DNA of 64,000 nucleotides from Alcaligenes parafaecalis. Lineage in GTDB: Bacteria; Pseudomonadota; Gammaproteobacteria; Burkholderiales; Burkholderiaceae_B. The stretch spans positions 434,001 through 498,000 of the forward strand of contig NZ_JAPKNA010000001.1 of assembly GCF_026344135.1 (NCBI RefSeq), written 5' to 3'. Positions 7,868-16,888 of this stretch are shown piece by piece. The first letter of the stretch is position 1, and every line of letters starts with the position of its first letter. The position numbers and the translations under genes were made by a program. The notes under the pieces are model-generated. The model did no database searches. It was not told the origin of the DNA and saw only the letters and a list, made by a program, of their open reading frames with translations.

Positions 7868-10162
7868 ATGACGACGATTCATAATCTTGGCTTTCCGCGC
7901 ATCGGCGCCAAACGGGAACTGAAGTTCGCCTTGGAGTCTTACTGGAAGGGCGAATCTTCGCGTGACGAACTCAAGGCTCTGGGTGCTCAACTGCGCCAGC
8001 GTCATTGGGAGAACCAGGCGGGTCTGGATCTGGTGCCCGTGGGCGACTTCTCTTTTTACGATCAGGTGCTGGATGCCAGCTTCTTGCTGGGCAACTTGCC
8101 CGAGCGAGTCCAGGGTTTCCATGGCGATGAGCTGGATAACTACTTCCGCGTAGCGCGCGGTCGTTCGGCCAAGGGCTTGGAAGATCACAGCGCCTGCTGC
8201 GGTGGTGGTGTGGCTGCTGGTGAAATGACCAAGTGGTTCGACACGAACTATCACTACATCGTCCCCGAATTTACGGCTGACACCCAATTCACGCTGGACG
8301 CCTCGCGTCTGCTGGAGCAGTTGGCTGAAGCCAAGGCCCAGGGCGTGAAAGCCAAGCCTGTGATCATTGGCCCCGTGACCTATCTGGCGTTGGGCAAGGC
8401 CAAGGATGAATCCAACAAGCTGGCCTTGCTGGATCGTCTGCTGCCTGTGTATGCGCAATTGCTGGACACGCTGGCGAAGGCGGGTGTGGAGTGGGTGCAG
8501 ATTGACGAGCCTATTCTGGTTACCGAGCTGGACGCCGAGTGGCAGCAAGCGTTTAAGACGGCCTATCAGCACCTGAAGTCCTCAGGCGTGAAACTGCTGG
8601 TGGCGACTTATTTTGGTGAGCTGCTGGAAAACGCCGCTTTGGCCGCCAGCCTGCCTGTGGCCGGTTTGCATGTCGATGCCATCAATGACCGTGATGGCGT
8701 GGAATCCCTGCTCAAACTGCTGGGAGAGGACAAAGTCTTGTCCTTGGGCGTGATCAATGGACGCAATATCTGGAAGACAGATTTGACTGCTGTTCTGGAT
8801 TGGGTCGAGCCTATCGCGAAGCAACTGGGCGAGCGCTTGTGGATTGCACCTTCGTGCTCTTTGCTGCATGTACCGGTTGATCTGGACAGCGAACAAAAGC
8901 TGGATGCCGATGTGAAGTCCTGGTTGGCTTTTGCCTTGCAAAAGCTGGACGAATTGCGCGTGCTGGGCAAAGCCCTGCGTGAAGGTCGCGATGCTGTGAA
9001 GGCTGAGCTGGCCGAGAACCTGGCGTCCCTGACGGCTCGTCGCAACTCGCCTCGTGTGAATAATCCTGCTGTCAAAGCGGCGGTTGCCCGTATCAATGCT
9101 GAACTGGGCAAGCGCAAGAGCATTTACGCACAGCGTGCTTCCAAGCAAGCTGAATTCCTGAAACTGCCTGCATTCCCCACCACTACGATTGGTTCTTTCC
9201 CGCAGACGACTGAAATCCGTCGTGCGCGTAGTGAGTTCAAGGCTGGTCGCCTGGATGAAAGCAGCTATCAGAACGCCATGCGTGCCGAGATTGAGCGCAG
9301 TGTGCGTGAACAGGAAAAACTGGGTCTGGACGTTTTGGTGCACGGCGAAGCCGAGCGCAACGACATGGTCGAGTACTTCGGTGAGCAACTGGATGGTTAC
9401 GCATTCAGCCAGTTCGGCTGGGTGCAGTCCTACGGTTCGCGCTGCGTGAAACCACCTATTCTGTTTGGTGACATCAGCCGCCCTCAGGCCATGACGGTGG
9501 AGTGGATTACCTACGCTCAGTCCCTGACCCCAAAACCCATGAAGGGCATGTTGACGGGCCCCGTCACGATTTTGAACTGGTCCTTTGTGCGTGATGACCA
9601 GCCACGCTCGGCTTCTTGCCTGCAATTGGCGCTGGCCATTCGCGAGGAAGTGCTGGATCTGGAAAAGGCCGGTGTACACGTTATTCAGATCGATGAAGCA
9701 GCCTTGCGTGAAGGCTTGCCACTGCGCAAGTCGCAATGGAAGAGCTATCTGGATTGGGCCGTGGAAAGCTTCCGCATCACCGCTAACGGCGTGGGTGACG
9801 AGACGCAGATTCATACCCACATGTGCTACTCGGAGTTCAACGACATTATTGCGTCCATCGCCGATATGGATGCCGATGTGATCACCATCGAAACCAGCCG
9901 TTCGGATATGGAATTGCTGGAAGCCTTTGAGAACTTCCAGTACCCCAATGAAATCGGCCCTGGCGTGTATGACATTCACTCGCCCAACATCCCGACCGAG
10001 CAGCACATTGTGGATTTGATGAAGAAAGCCGCCGAGCGCGTGCCAGCAGAACGTCTGTGGGTGAATCCCGACTGCGGTCTGAAAACACGCCAATGGGCAG
10101 AGGTGATTCCCGCGCTGACCAATATGGTGGCGGCAGCGAAAGCCTTGCGAGCAAGTGCCTGA
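7868..10162 (+). CDS. metE: Cobalamin-independent methionine synthase MetE
   Basis: Transfers the methyl group of 5-methyltetrahydropteroyl-triglutamate to homocysteine. At 764 aa it has the usual duplicated barrel architecture, opening with TTIHNLGFPRIGAKRELKFALE. The C-terminal zinc ligands that activate homocysteine are visible at His651, Cys653, Glu675 and Cys736 (THMCYS, TIETSRS, NPDCGL). It is a monocistronic unit: MetR box upstream, strong terminator downstream. A second, folate-independent methionine synthase (mesXD) lies immediately after it. Confidence 0.98.
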   Translation: MTTIHNLGFPRIGAKRELKFALESYWKGESSRDELKALGAQLRQRHWENQAGLDLVPVGDFSFYDQVLDASFLLGNLPERVQGFHGDELDNYFRVARGRSAKGLEDHSACCGGGVAAGEMTKWFDTNYHYIVPEFTADTQFTLDASRLLEQLAEAKAQGVKAKPVIIGPVTYLALGKAKDESNKLALLDRLLPVYAQLLDTLAKAGVEWVQIDEPILVTELDAEWQQAFKTAYQHLKSSGVKLLVATYFGELLENAALAASLPVAGLHVDAINDRDGVESLLKLLGEDKVLSLGVINGRNIWKTDLTAVLDWVEPIAKQLGERLWIAPSCSLLHVPVDLDSEQKLDADVKSWLAFALQKLDELRVLGKALREGRDAVKAELAENLASLTARRNSPRVNNPAVKAAVARINAELGKRKSIYAQRASKQAEFLKLPAFPTTTIGSFPQTTEIRRARSEFKAGRLDESSYQNAMRAEIERSVREQEKLGLDVLVHGEAERNDMVEYFGEQLDGYAFSQFGWVQSYGSRCVKPPILFGDISRPQAMTVEWITYAQSLTPKPMKGMLTGPVTILNWSFVRDDQPRSASCLQLALAIREEVLDLEKAGVHVIQIDEAALREGLPLRKSQWKSYLDWAVESFRITANGVGDETQIHTHMCYSEFNDIIASIADMDADVITIETSRSDMELLEAFENFQYPNEIGPGVYDIHSPNIPTEQHIVDLMKKAAERVPAERLWVNPDCGLKTRQWAEVIPALTNMVAAAKALRASA

Positions 10163-10189
10163 TCCAATCAGGAGCAGTTTTGGCGGTGA

Positions 10190-10217
10190 GTCCCGGCCAG
10201 CTGCCGGGACTTTTTTT
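10190..10217 (+). terminator. Rho-independent terminator of metE
   Basis: GTCCCGGC / GCCGGGAC (10190-10197 with 10203-10210), 5-nt loop, then seven T's. It separates metE from mesX transcription. Confidence 0.95.
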
Positions 10218-10360
10218 GAGGGGCTGGGCGTAGTGCTTCATCACTGTGTTTCAGCTTCCCCAGAAAGTGCGGTGTGTGGGGCAGGGGTGAAACCGGCTCA
10301 GTCCTGAAACAGGCCAGGCAGCGAGCGCAGAGCAAGCATAAACAAGATGAATTTATTTTT

Positions 10361-10377
10361 CTAAATCAGTGATTTAG
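10361..10377. promoter_or_regulatory. Perfect 17-bp palindrome upstream of mesX
   Basis: CTAAATCAGTGATTTAG is a perfect palindrome around a central G, about 50 bp before the mesX start. It does not fit the MetR box, so another regulator is probable. The 210-bp region after the metE terminator shows no riboswitch I recognise. A weak MetR-like site (TGAAACCGGCTCA, 10288-10300, one mismatch) lies further upstream. Confidence 0.6.
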
Positions 10378-10426
10378 CTTGAAAGTAAATTCGAGATTGA
10401 TAACAGAAATTAGGGCATACATAAAA

Positions 10427-11404
10427 ATGAATAAAGAATTCGCGTTCAGCATCAAAAGCATCCGTTTTGATGAAAACTACCGTCCATCTGACAACACACG
10501 TATCACCACTAACTTTGCCAATCTGGCCCGTGGTGAAAGCCGCCAGGAAAACCTGCGCAATACCTTGAAGATGATTGATAACCGCTTCAATAGCCTGGCA
10601 CACTGGGACAACCCGAATGGGGATCGTTACTCGGTCGAGCTGGATATTGTTTCGGTTGATATTGACGTTGAAGGCAATGGTTCTACGTTCCCTACCATTG
10701 AGATTCTGAAAACTAACATCATTGACCGTAAAGAAAACAAGCGCATTGAAGGTATTGTTGGAAACAACTTTTCTTCTTATGTGCGGGATTACGATTTCAG
10801 CGTTGTTTTGCTGGAGCACAACAAGAATAAAAACGGCTTCAGCGCGCCAGAAGGTTTTGGCGATTTGCACGGCAAGCTGTTTCAGTCTTTTGTGAACTCC
10901 ACGCTGTACAAAGAGAACTTCAACAAATCTCCCGTCATCTGCCTGAGCGTGTCCAGCAGCAAGGTTTATCACCGGACTGGCAATCAGCATCCCGTATTGG
11001 GTGTTGAGTACCAGCAGAACGAGTTCTCTCCCACCGATGAATACTTCGCCAAAATGGGCTTGCAGGTTCGCTATTTCATGCCCCCAAATAGCGTTGCGCC
11101 TTTGGCCTTCTATTTCCGTGGTGATCTGCTTAGCGACTATACGAATCTGGAGTTGATCAGTACGATCAGCACGATGGAATCCTTCCAGAGAATTTACCGT
11201 CCCGAGATTTATAATGCCAACTCGGCGGCTGGAATGCGTTACCAACCCAGCCTGAAAAATGCAGATCACTCGGTCACGCAAATTGTCTATGATCGCGAAG
11301 AGCGTAGCCGACTGGCGGTTGAGCAGGGTCGGTTTACCGAAGAGAGTTTTATCAAGCCATACAAAGTTATTCTTGATCAATGGGCTGCTAGCTACGCACT
11401 TTGA
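10427..11404 (+). CDS. mesX: MesX (DUF1852), accessory protein of folate-independent methionine synthase
   Basis: A 325-aa DUF1852 protein. MesX proteins are required with MesD for methionine synthesis, as reported for Acinetobacter-type systems; their biochemical role is not settled. The frame is open from 10379, but ATG 10427 gives the family start (MNKEFAFSIKSIRFDENY) and is preferred. Visible conserved segments include RITTNFANLARG near residue 30 and SSKVYHRTGNQHPVLG in the middle. mesD follows after 28 bp, so the two form an operon, preceded by a 17-bp palindrome. Confidence 0.92.
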   Translation: MNKEFAFSIKSIRFDENYRPSDNTRITTNFANLARGESRQENLRNTLKMIDNRFNSLAHWDNPNGDRYSVELDIVSVDIDVEGNGSTFPTIEILKTNIIDRKENKRIEGIVGNNFSSYVRDYDFSVVLLEHNKNKNGFSAPEGFGDLHGKLFQSFVNSTLYKENFNKSPVICLSVSSSKVYHRTGNQHPVLGVEYQQNEFSPTDEYFAKMGLQVRYFMPPNSVAPLAFYFRGDLLSDYTNLELISTISTMESFQRIYRPEIYNANSAAGMRYQPSLKNADHSVTQIVYDREERSRLAVEQGRFTEESFIKPYKVILDQWAASYAL

Positions 11405-11432
11405 TTAATCAAAAACAACAAGGTTATTTATT

Positions 11433-12461
11433 ATGAAAAAATTGCTACCCACCTCCACCGCTGGCAGTTTGCCTAAACCCTCCTGGCTTGCTGAACCCGA
11501 GAAATTGTGGTCGCCCTGGAGACTGGAAGGTGAGGACCTGGTCGAAGGCAAGAAAGACGCACTGCGTCTGTCCCTGCAAGAGCAACTGCACGCCGGTATC
11601 GACCTGATTAGCGATGGCGAGCAAACCCGCCAACACTTTGTCACCACGTTTATTGAACATCTGGACGGGGTTGATTTTGAAAAGCGTGAGACCGTTCGTA
11701 TTCGTGACCGTTACGACGCCAGCGTACCAACCGTTGTGGGCGCAGTGACTCGTCCCAAGTCCGTGTTTGTGGATGATGCCAAGTTCCTGCGTCAGCAAAC
11801 CACGCAGCCGATCAAATGGGCACTGCCTGGTCCCATGACCATGATCGATACGCTGTACGACAACCACTACAAGAGCCGTGAAAAACTGGCTTGGGAATTC
11901 GCCAAGATCCTGAACCAGGAAGCTAGAGAGCTGGAAGCGGCTGGCGTGGATATCATCCAGTTTGACGAGCCCGCTTTCAACGTGTTCTTTGATGAAGTGA
12001 ACGACTGGGGTATCGCTACCTTGGAACGTGCCATTGAAGGCCTGAAGTGCGAAACCGCCGTGCACATTTGCTATGGCTACGGCATCAAGGCCAACACGGA
12101 TTGGAAAAAAACCTTGGGTTCGGAATGGCGTCAGTACGAAGAGTCCTTCCCCAAGCTGCAGCAATCCAAGATCGATATCATCTCCTTGGAGTGCCAGAAC
12201 TCCCTGGTGCCTATGGATCTGATTGAACTGATTCGTGGGAAGAAAGTGATGGTTGGCGCGATTGATGTGGCGACCAACACGGTTGAAACGGCGGACGAAG
12301 TAGCCAACACGCTGCGTAAAGCACTGAAGTTTGTGGATGCTGACAAGCTGTATCCGTCCACCAACTGCGGCATGGCGCCTTTGCCACGCGCAGTGGCACG
12401 CGGCAAGCTGCATGCTTTGAGCGCCGGTGCTGAGATTGTTCGTAAAGAACTGTTGGGCTAA
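11433..12461 (+). CDS. mesD: MesD, folate-independent core methionine synthase
   Basis: A 342-aa protein matching only the C-terminal catalytic barrel of MetE. Zinc ligands are conserved as His211, Cys213, Glu253 and Cys312 (HICYGYG, SLECQNS, STNCGM). The N-terminal half that helps MetE bind methyl-folate is missing, as in the Mes families, which use methyl donors other than methyltetrahydrofolate. MesD partners with MesX and is reported to need oxygen; its donor is unknown to my knowledge. ATG 11433 follows an AAGG element. Co-occurrence with full-length MetE suggests condition-specific use. Confidence 0.92.
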   Translation: MKKLLPTSTAGSLPKPSWLAEPEKLWSPWRLEGEDLVEGKKDALRLSLQEQLHAGIDLISDGEQTRQHFVTTFIEHLDGVDFEKRETVRIRDRYDASVPTVVGAVTRPKSVFVDDAKFLRQQTTQPIKWALPGPMTMIDTLYDNHYKSREKLAWEFAKILNQEARELEAAGVDIIQFDEPAFNVFFDEVNDWGIATLERAIEGLKCETAVHICYGYGIKANTDWKKTLGSEWRQYEESFPKLQQSKIDIISLECQNSLVPMDLIELIRGKKVMVGAIDVATNTVETADEVANTLRKALKFVDADKLYPSTNCGMAPLPRAVARGKLHALSAGAEIVRKELLG

Positions 12462-12497
12462 GACGCCTTAGGGCATCGTTTAGTCTCGTAGCTCAAG

Positions 12498-12550
12498 CTG
12501 CCCCCAGCAAACAGGATTGATGGCCTTGCCATCGCTGTTGCTGGGGGCAG
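12498..12550. terminator. Bidirectional terminator between mesD and DJ-1 gene
   Basis: A 13-bp perfect stem (CTGCCCCCAGCAA at 12498-12510 with its complement at 12538-12550) with a 27-nt loop lies between convergent genes. A T-rich TTCTATTT follows on the plus side. Confidence 0.7.
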
Positions 12551-12556
12551 TTCTAT

Positions 12557-13159
12557 TTAAATACGGGCTTCCTGGATACTCCGTTCAACGAGCTCCGCAT
12601 AAATCGCTTCTTGCCCTGCTGGATACACTGGCAGCAAGGTTTCCCGCCGTTTCTGCGCATCGAAAAGTGATTCCACCAGCCAGCCCACAAGGTATAGAGA
12701 GGCCAGGCATCCGCCTGCGTTGGCAAGCTTGCCGTAACAGACCAAGGCCTGATCGACGGGTTCCAGATCCACATCCTGCAATAAAGCGCGCGCATCGGGG
12801 TGGGTGGTTGCCCTGCGTTGGGGTAGCAAGCCCAGGCGCTCCAGAAAAAACACACCTGCACAAATCGAGCCTATGAATTGACGCTCGGGGTTCAGGTGCA
12901 GATTGGGTAGAAAGTCAGGATTGCTCATGGCCGCTGGCACTCCCTTTTTACCGCTGCTGAACAAGACCGCATCGGCTTGGCTGGCTTCGGATAGAGGTCC
13001 CTGTGTCTGTATTTCCAAACCATGCGCAGATCGTAAAATAGGTGCCGCACCCAGTATCCTGACGCGCCAGTCTCGTGTGTTTCGACCTAGCAGGTCCCAC
13101 ATCAGAAACAGATCTATGTCCGTGAATTGGTCGAAGGCAATCAGTGCTATTTCTTTCAT
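12557..13159 (-). CDS. DJ-1/PfpI family protein
   Basis: A 200-aa class I glutamine amidotransferase-like protein of the DJ-1/PfpI group, with nucleophile elbow Cys100 in GSICAGVFFLERLGLL and an early acidic residue in the FDQFTDIDLFL strand. Related proteins act as isonitrile hydratases, chaperones or glyoxalases; the substrate cannot be told. ATG 13159 is chosen over 13171 because GGAG lies 8 nt upstream of it. It is divergent from a TetR regulator, which probably controls it. Confidence 0.8.
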   Translation of the reverse strand: MKEIALIAFDQFTDIDLFLMWDLLGRNTRDWRVRILGAAPILRSAHGLEIQTQGPLSEASQADAVLFSSGKKGVPAAMSNPDFLPNLHLNPERQFIGSICAGVFFLERLGLLPQRRATTHPDARALLQDVDLEPVDQALVCYGKLANAGGCLASLYLVGWLVESLFDAQKRRETLLPVYPAGQEAIYAELVERSIQEARI

Positions 13160-13263
13160 TACAAGCTCCATGAAAAAGCCGCAATCCCTGTTCTTGCGGC
13201 GGTCACCGTGAAGCTTCGTAGTCTATTTATTCACTAATCACCCTACACAGGCTGTATGTTCCC

Positions 13264-13812
13264 GTGATGCGCAAGTTGACGAGAGACGATTGGATTGAGG
13301 CAGGTTTGAAAACCCTGGATCTGGAAGGCTATATCGGCGTTTCAGGGGAGCGGGTTGCTCGCCGCTTGAATGTGACGCGCGGATCGTTCTATCACCATTT
13401 CCGCAATCGCGAGGACTTTGTGCGGGCACTGCTCTCGACCTGGGAGCATGACTACACCGCTTGCATGCTGGAGTATGCGGCGCAGGGGCAGGGGGCGGTG
13501 GAGGTTTTGAAGCGCTACATTCATATCGCTGCCGATAAGCAGCCTAATCGAGAAGTGGCCATTCGTGCATGGGCTTTGCACGATCCTTTGGTGGCGGAGT
13601 ATCAGTCGCGTGTCGATGCCACGCGTCTGGCCTTTGCGATCAAGACCTCAAAAAGTGCTTTTCTACTACCCAAGCATTCAGAGATTGTGGGGGAGATGGC
13701 GCATCTGTTTTTTATAGGTGGGCAGCAATCTGGGGTGCGTCACAATGCGGCTCGCTTCGGGAGTCTGCTGGGTGGGGCTCTGGAAATGTTTCGCAAGCGC
13801 TCCAGGGTTTAG
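13264..13812 (+). CDS. TetR-family transcriptional regulator
   Basis: A 182-aa TetR regulator with the N-terminal HTH (about residues 25-45, VSGERVARRLNVTRGSFYHHFRNREDF) and a variable ligand-binding domain. It starts at GTG 13264 or the adjacent ATG 13267. It is divergent from the DJ-1 gene with about 100 bp between, the classic local-repressor arrangement. I could not define an operator. Confidence 0.8.
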   Translation: MMRKLTRDDWIEAGLKTLDLEGYIGVSGERVARRLNVTRGSFYHHFRNREDFVRALLSTWEHDYTACMLEYAAQGQGAVEVLKRYIHIAADKQPNREVAIRAWALHDPLVAEYQSRVDATRLAFAIKTSKSAFLLPKHSEIVGEMAHLFFIGGQQSGVRHNAARFGSLLGGALEMFRKRSRV

Positions 13813-13969
13813 GGCGGATCAAGCGAGGAGGGCGGGGATAGGTAGAGTAAAGAAGAGCTCTCACGGTCTACACACGTCAAAAATTTGATGTTTTCAGCCT
13901 GCTAGCGATGGTAAAAGACGAGCTGCCTCAATACTTGTGATTAAAGAAATCTTGTTCACTGCAAAGAAA

Positions 13970-14006
13970 TGAACTAGGATTCACTCATGTAATGAATCGG
14001 AGTTCA
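13970..14006. promoter_or_regulatory. TetR operator upstream of tetR-aidB operon
   Basis: Two inverted 14-mers, TGAACTAGGATTCA (13970-13983) and TGAATCGGAGTTCA (13993-14006), form a large imperfect palindrome ending 7 bp before the regulator start. Each half is itself TGAA-N6-TTCA, suggesting two dimers and autorepression of the operon. Confidence 0.75.
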
Positions 14007-14013
14007 CTTCTTT

Positions 14014-14661
14014 ATGGCTTACCGTCAAACCCCCGCTGTTGAAGCCCGCCTGCAAGATAATCGCAGCCGTATCCTGGAAGCCGCTCGTGCTTTGGTAAGT
14101 GAAGGCGGTTGGCAGGAGGCGCAGGTTGCCAGTGTGGCGGCCGCTGCCGGTATCGCGACGGGAACGGTCTACCGTTACTTCCCGTCCAAGGCGGAACTGT
14201 TTGCAGAAGTCTTGTCGCTGGTGTCTCAGCGCGAGGTGGATGTGCTGACAGACATTGCCCAGGCTGATGGTTCCTCTTCCTTGCGCCTGCATGCGGCCGT
14301 CTCCACCTTCGTCAAACGCGCCATGCGCAATCCCCGCCTTGCCTATGCCTTGATTGCGGAGCCGTGTGACAAGGAGATTGACGCTGCGCGCCTGGTTTAC
14401 CGCGCGGCGATCAGCCAAGTGATTCATTCCATTGTTTCCATGGGTCAGGACGCTGAAGAAATGCGTCGTGACGTGCAGCCTGATATTGCGGCCACTGTCA
14501 TTGTGGGCGGCTTTATGGAAGGCCTGATTGGCCCACTTTCTCCCTTGAGCCGTCAGCAGCACGATGGCACGGACAGTTACCAGCGCCAAGTGGCGGCGCT
14601 GGCTGACCAGATTGCCCAGATGGCTTGTGCCAGCGTGGCAGTCCTTTCTGCCACGCCTTAG
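14014..14661 (+). CDS. TetR-family regulator of the aidB-like gene
   Basis: A 215-aa TetR protein. The HTH lies at about residues 28-48 (VASVAAAAGIATGTVYRYFPSKAELFAEVL) and a long alpha-helical ligand domain follows. It is transcribed with the acyl-CoA dehydrogenase 21 bp downstream, and a double palindrome sits right at its own promoter. By context it is an autorepressor sensing an acyl-CoA or related compound; the ligand is inferred. Confidence 0.85.
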   Translation: MAYRQTPAVEARLQDNRSRILEAARALVSEGGWQEAQVASVAAAAGIATGTVYRYFPSKAELFAEVLSLVSQREVDVLTDIAQADGSSSLRLHAAVSTFVKRAMRNPRLAYALIAEPCDKEIDAARLVYRAAISQVIHSIVSMGQDAEEMRRDVQPDIAATVIVGGFMEGLIGPLSPLSRQQHDGTDSYQRQVAALADQIAQMACASVAVLSATP

Positions 14662-14682
14662 AAAAATAGATCGGAGACAGAC

Positions 14683-16395
14683 ATGAATCAGCCCCTTGTC
14701 AGCAGTATTTTGAATGCTCCAGCGGATCGTTACAGTACACATCAGGTTCTGAACCAGGCCTTGCCTGCCAGTGGCTTTAACGTTTTTACGGGCGATGCGG
14801 TATTGCAGGCGGCCATAGCACGGGAAGCGCCGTGGGCCGCCTCGCGTTGTCAGGCTTTGGGGGCGGTGGCCGGTGATGAAAACGTGCAGGAACTGGCTCG
14901 TTTGGCTAACCGTCATTTGCCTGAATTAAAAACGCACGACCGTTTTGGCAATCGAATTGATTGGCTGGAGTTTCACCCAAGCTGGCACGAGTTGATGAGC
15001 CTGGCCTGGCAGCATGAAGTCCCGAATCTAAGCTGGCGTACTCAAGAGAAAAACGGTCACTTTGCGCGGGCAGTGTTGTCGTATCTGTGGAATCAGGTGG
15101 AGCACGGCACAGGCTGTCCGACCGGCATGGCGTATGCGGCCTATGCAGGTTTCGAGGCCGAGCCCGCTTTGGCCGTGTGGGCGGATAAGCTCAAAGGCAC
15201 TCGCTATGAATACAGCCGTCGGGAAGTGGGGGAGAAGCCCTCTGTGGTGATTGGCTATGCCATGACAGAAAAGCAGGGTGGTTCTGATTTGCGCGAGACG
15301 CAGACCACGGCGCGTTTTTCCCACAGCGCGGATTATCACGGGGCCACAGCACATTGGTATGAGCTGACCGGGCATAAATGGTTTTGCTCCGTGCCGCAGT
15401 CGGATGGCTTTTTTACGCTGGCCAAAGTCAATGGTGGCGTGACGTGTTTCTTCTTGCCGCGCACCTTGCCAGATGGCAGCTATAACCGCTTTTTCGTGCA
15501 GCGCCTGAAGGATAAGGCCGGGAATAAATCGAATGCTTCCAGCGAGGTTGAATATGCAGGGACACTGGCGATTCGGGTGGGGGAAGAAGGGCGCGGTATT
15601 CGGGAAATTCTGTCGCACTCGCATCTGACACGCTTGGATTTTGCGATTGGCTCAGCAGGCTTGATGAGGCAGGCACTGACCCTTGCCTTGCGCCACACCA
15701 CATCACGCAAGGCATTTGGAACCTCCATTGCCGACCGCCCCATGATGAGCAATGTGCTGGCCGATATGGCTGTGGAAGTGGAGGCGGCGACCTTGATGGC
15801 GTTGCGGGTGGCCAAGGCAACGGATCAGATACCAAGCAGCGAGCACGAGAAATTCCTGGCCCGTGTAGCCACACCCGCCGCGAAATACTTCAATTGCTCG
15901 CGAGCGCCTTCCATTGCGAACGAGGCTTTGCAGTGCCATGGCGGGAACGGTTTCATCGAAGAAAATCCGATGGCACGTGTGTACCGCGAAGCACCCTTGA
16001 ACAGTGTCTGGGAAGGGACGGCCAATATGATGTGCATGGATGTGCGCCGCGCCATGATCAAGGACTCGCGCACGGTGGAGGCGATGTTCAATGAACTCAA
16101 ACCCTTGGCCGGGCAAGATCGGCGGTTTGATGCACTGGTACAGCATACCGAACGCATCGTGCATGCGGCGATCCAGGATGAGTTCCTGGCCCGTCCCATG
16201 ACTGAAGCTGTCGCCCGTGTGTTGCAGGCGGCAGAGCTGATGCGATATAGCTCTCAAGAGGTTGTGGATGTATTTTTAAGTACGCGTAGTCCAGGGCAAG
16301 TAGGTGCCTGGGGGGCGCATTACGGCACCTTGGCGATGACAGTGTCGCCTGCGACAGCGCAGAAGATTGTGCTTCGGGCTAGCGTGTCGGATTGA
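14683..16395 (+). CDS. aidB: AidB-like acyl-CoA dehydrogenase
   Basis: A 570-aa flavoprotein of the AidB branch of acyl-CoA dehydrogenases. Visible signatures are the N-terminal AidB domain (HPSWHELMSLAW), the FAD region (GYAMTEKQGGSDLRET, TGHKWFCSVPQSDGFF) and the catalytic segment YREAPLNSVWEGTANMMC with Glu444. E. coli AidB binds DNA and is part of the alkylation response, while many relatives have only dehydrogenase function. Here control appears to be by the co-transcribed TetR protein rather than Ada. It ends before a strong terminator. Confidence 0.85.
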   Translation: MNQPLVSSILNAPADRYSTHQVLNQALPASGFNVFTGDAVLQAAIAREAPWAASRCQALGAVAGDENVQELARLANRHLPELKTHDRFGNRIDWLEFHPSWHELMSLAWQHEVPNLSWRTQEKNGHFARAVLSYLWNQVEHGTGCPTGMAYAAYAGFEAEPALAVWADKLKGTRYEYSRREVGEKPSVVIGYAMTEKQGGSDLRETQTTARFSHSADYHGATAHWYELTGHKWFCSVPQSDGFFTLAKVNGGVTCFFLPRTLPDGSYNRFFVQRLKDKAGNKSNASSEVEYAGTLAIRVGEEGRGIREILSHSHLTRLDFAIGSAGLMRQALTLALRHTTSRKAFGTSIADRPMMSNVLADMAVEVEAATLMALRVAKATDQIPSSEHEKFLARVATPAAKYFNCSRAPSIANEALQCHGGNGFIEENPMARVYREAPLNSVWEGTANMMCMDVRRAMIKDSRTVEAMFNELKPLAGQDRRFDALVQHTERIVHAAIQDEFLARPMTEAVARVLQAAELMRYSSQEVVDVFLSTRSPGQVGAWGAHYGTLAMTVSPATAQKIVLRASVSD

Positions 16396-16407
16396 GCCGC
16401 AATGGCT

Positions 16408-16445
16408 AAACAGGCCGAGGCGCTTCGTGAGGGCTTGGCCTGTTT
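16408..16445. terminator. Bidirectional terminator between aidB and VOC gene
   Basis: AAACAGGCC (16408-16416) pairs perfectly with GGCCTGTTT (16437-16445), with T/A flanks usable on both strands between convergent genes. Confidence 0.8.
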
Positions 16446-16452
16446 CTGACTC

Positions 16453-16818
16453 TTAGCCTGCGGTACACACTCGCAGCCGATGCCCGTCCAGATCCAGTGC
16501 CACAAAGGTACGTCCGAACACAGCCGTTGCAGGCTCTTGCTCGATCTGTATGCCCGTAGCGACCCAGTCCTGATAAAGCTGATCCACGGCCGCGTCATCC
16601 TCGGCTAGAAACGCGAGTTCGGATCGATGCCCTGTCCCGGACGATACAAAGCTGGCAGCCTGGGTAGACCATAAGCCCAGCGTCAGTCCTGTGTTCAGTT
16701 CAAAAGCGACATAGGTGGGAAAAGACTCGGTGGGGGCTTTCTTGAGCAGTTTTTCATAAAAAATGCGGCTGGCTGCTGGATCTTCAACATAGAGAAGCAG
16801 CAGGTTTGGGTGTTTCAT
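16453..16818 (-). CDS. VOC-family protein (glyoxalase/bleomycin-resistance type)
   Basis: A 121-aa VOC protein (NLLLLYVEDPAASRIFYEKLLKKAP at the start, FVALDLDGHRLRVC at the end). The first strand lacks the usual metal-binding His and the final Glu is replaced (DLDGHRLRV), so it may bind ligand without metal, like antibiotic-sequestering members. It is divergent from a WYL regulator that likely controls it. Confidence 0.75.
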   Translation of the reverse strand: MKHPNLLLLYVEDPAASRIFYEKLLKKAPTESFPTYVAFELNTGLTLGLWSTQAASFVSSGTGHRSELAFLAEDDAAVDQLYQDWVATGIQIEQEPATAVFGRTFVALDLDGHRLRVCTAG

Positions 16819-16888
16819 CGTCAGTCCTTTGTGTGATTGATCCGATGATTATGGGTGACCATGCTGCCAAAAAATGGCAGTATCCAGC

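Noticed and set aside
8582..10093. 503-codon minus-strand ORF opposite metE
   Set aside because: Antisense shadow of metE with no recognisable domain.
10218..10360. Riboswitch (SAM, SAH or cobalamin) in the mesX leader
   Set aside because: The region has some GC-rich inverted segments but none of the conserved cores of these classes.
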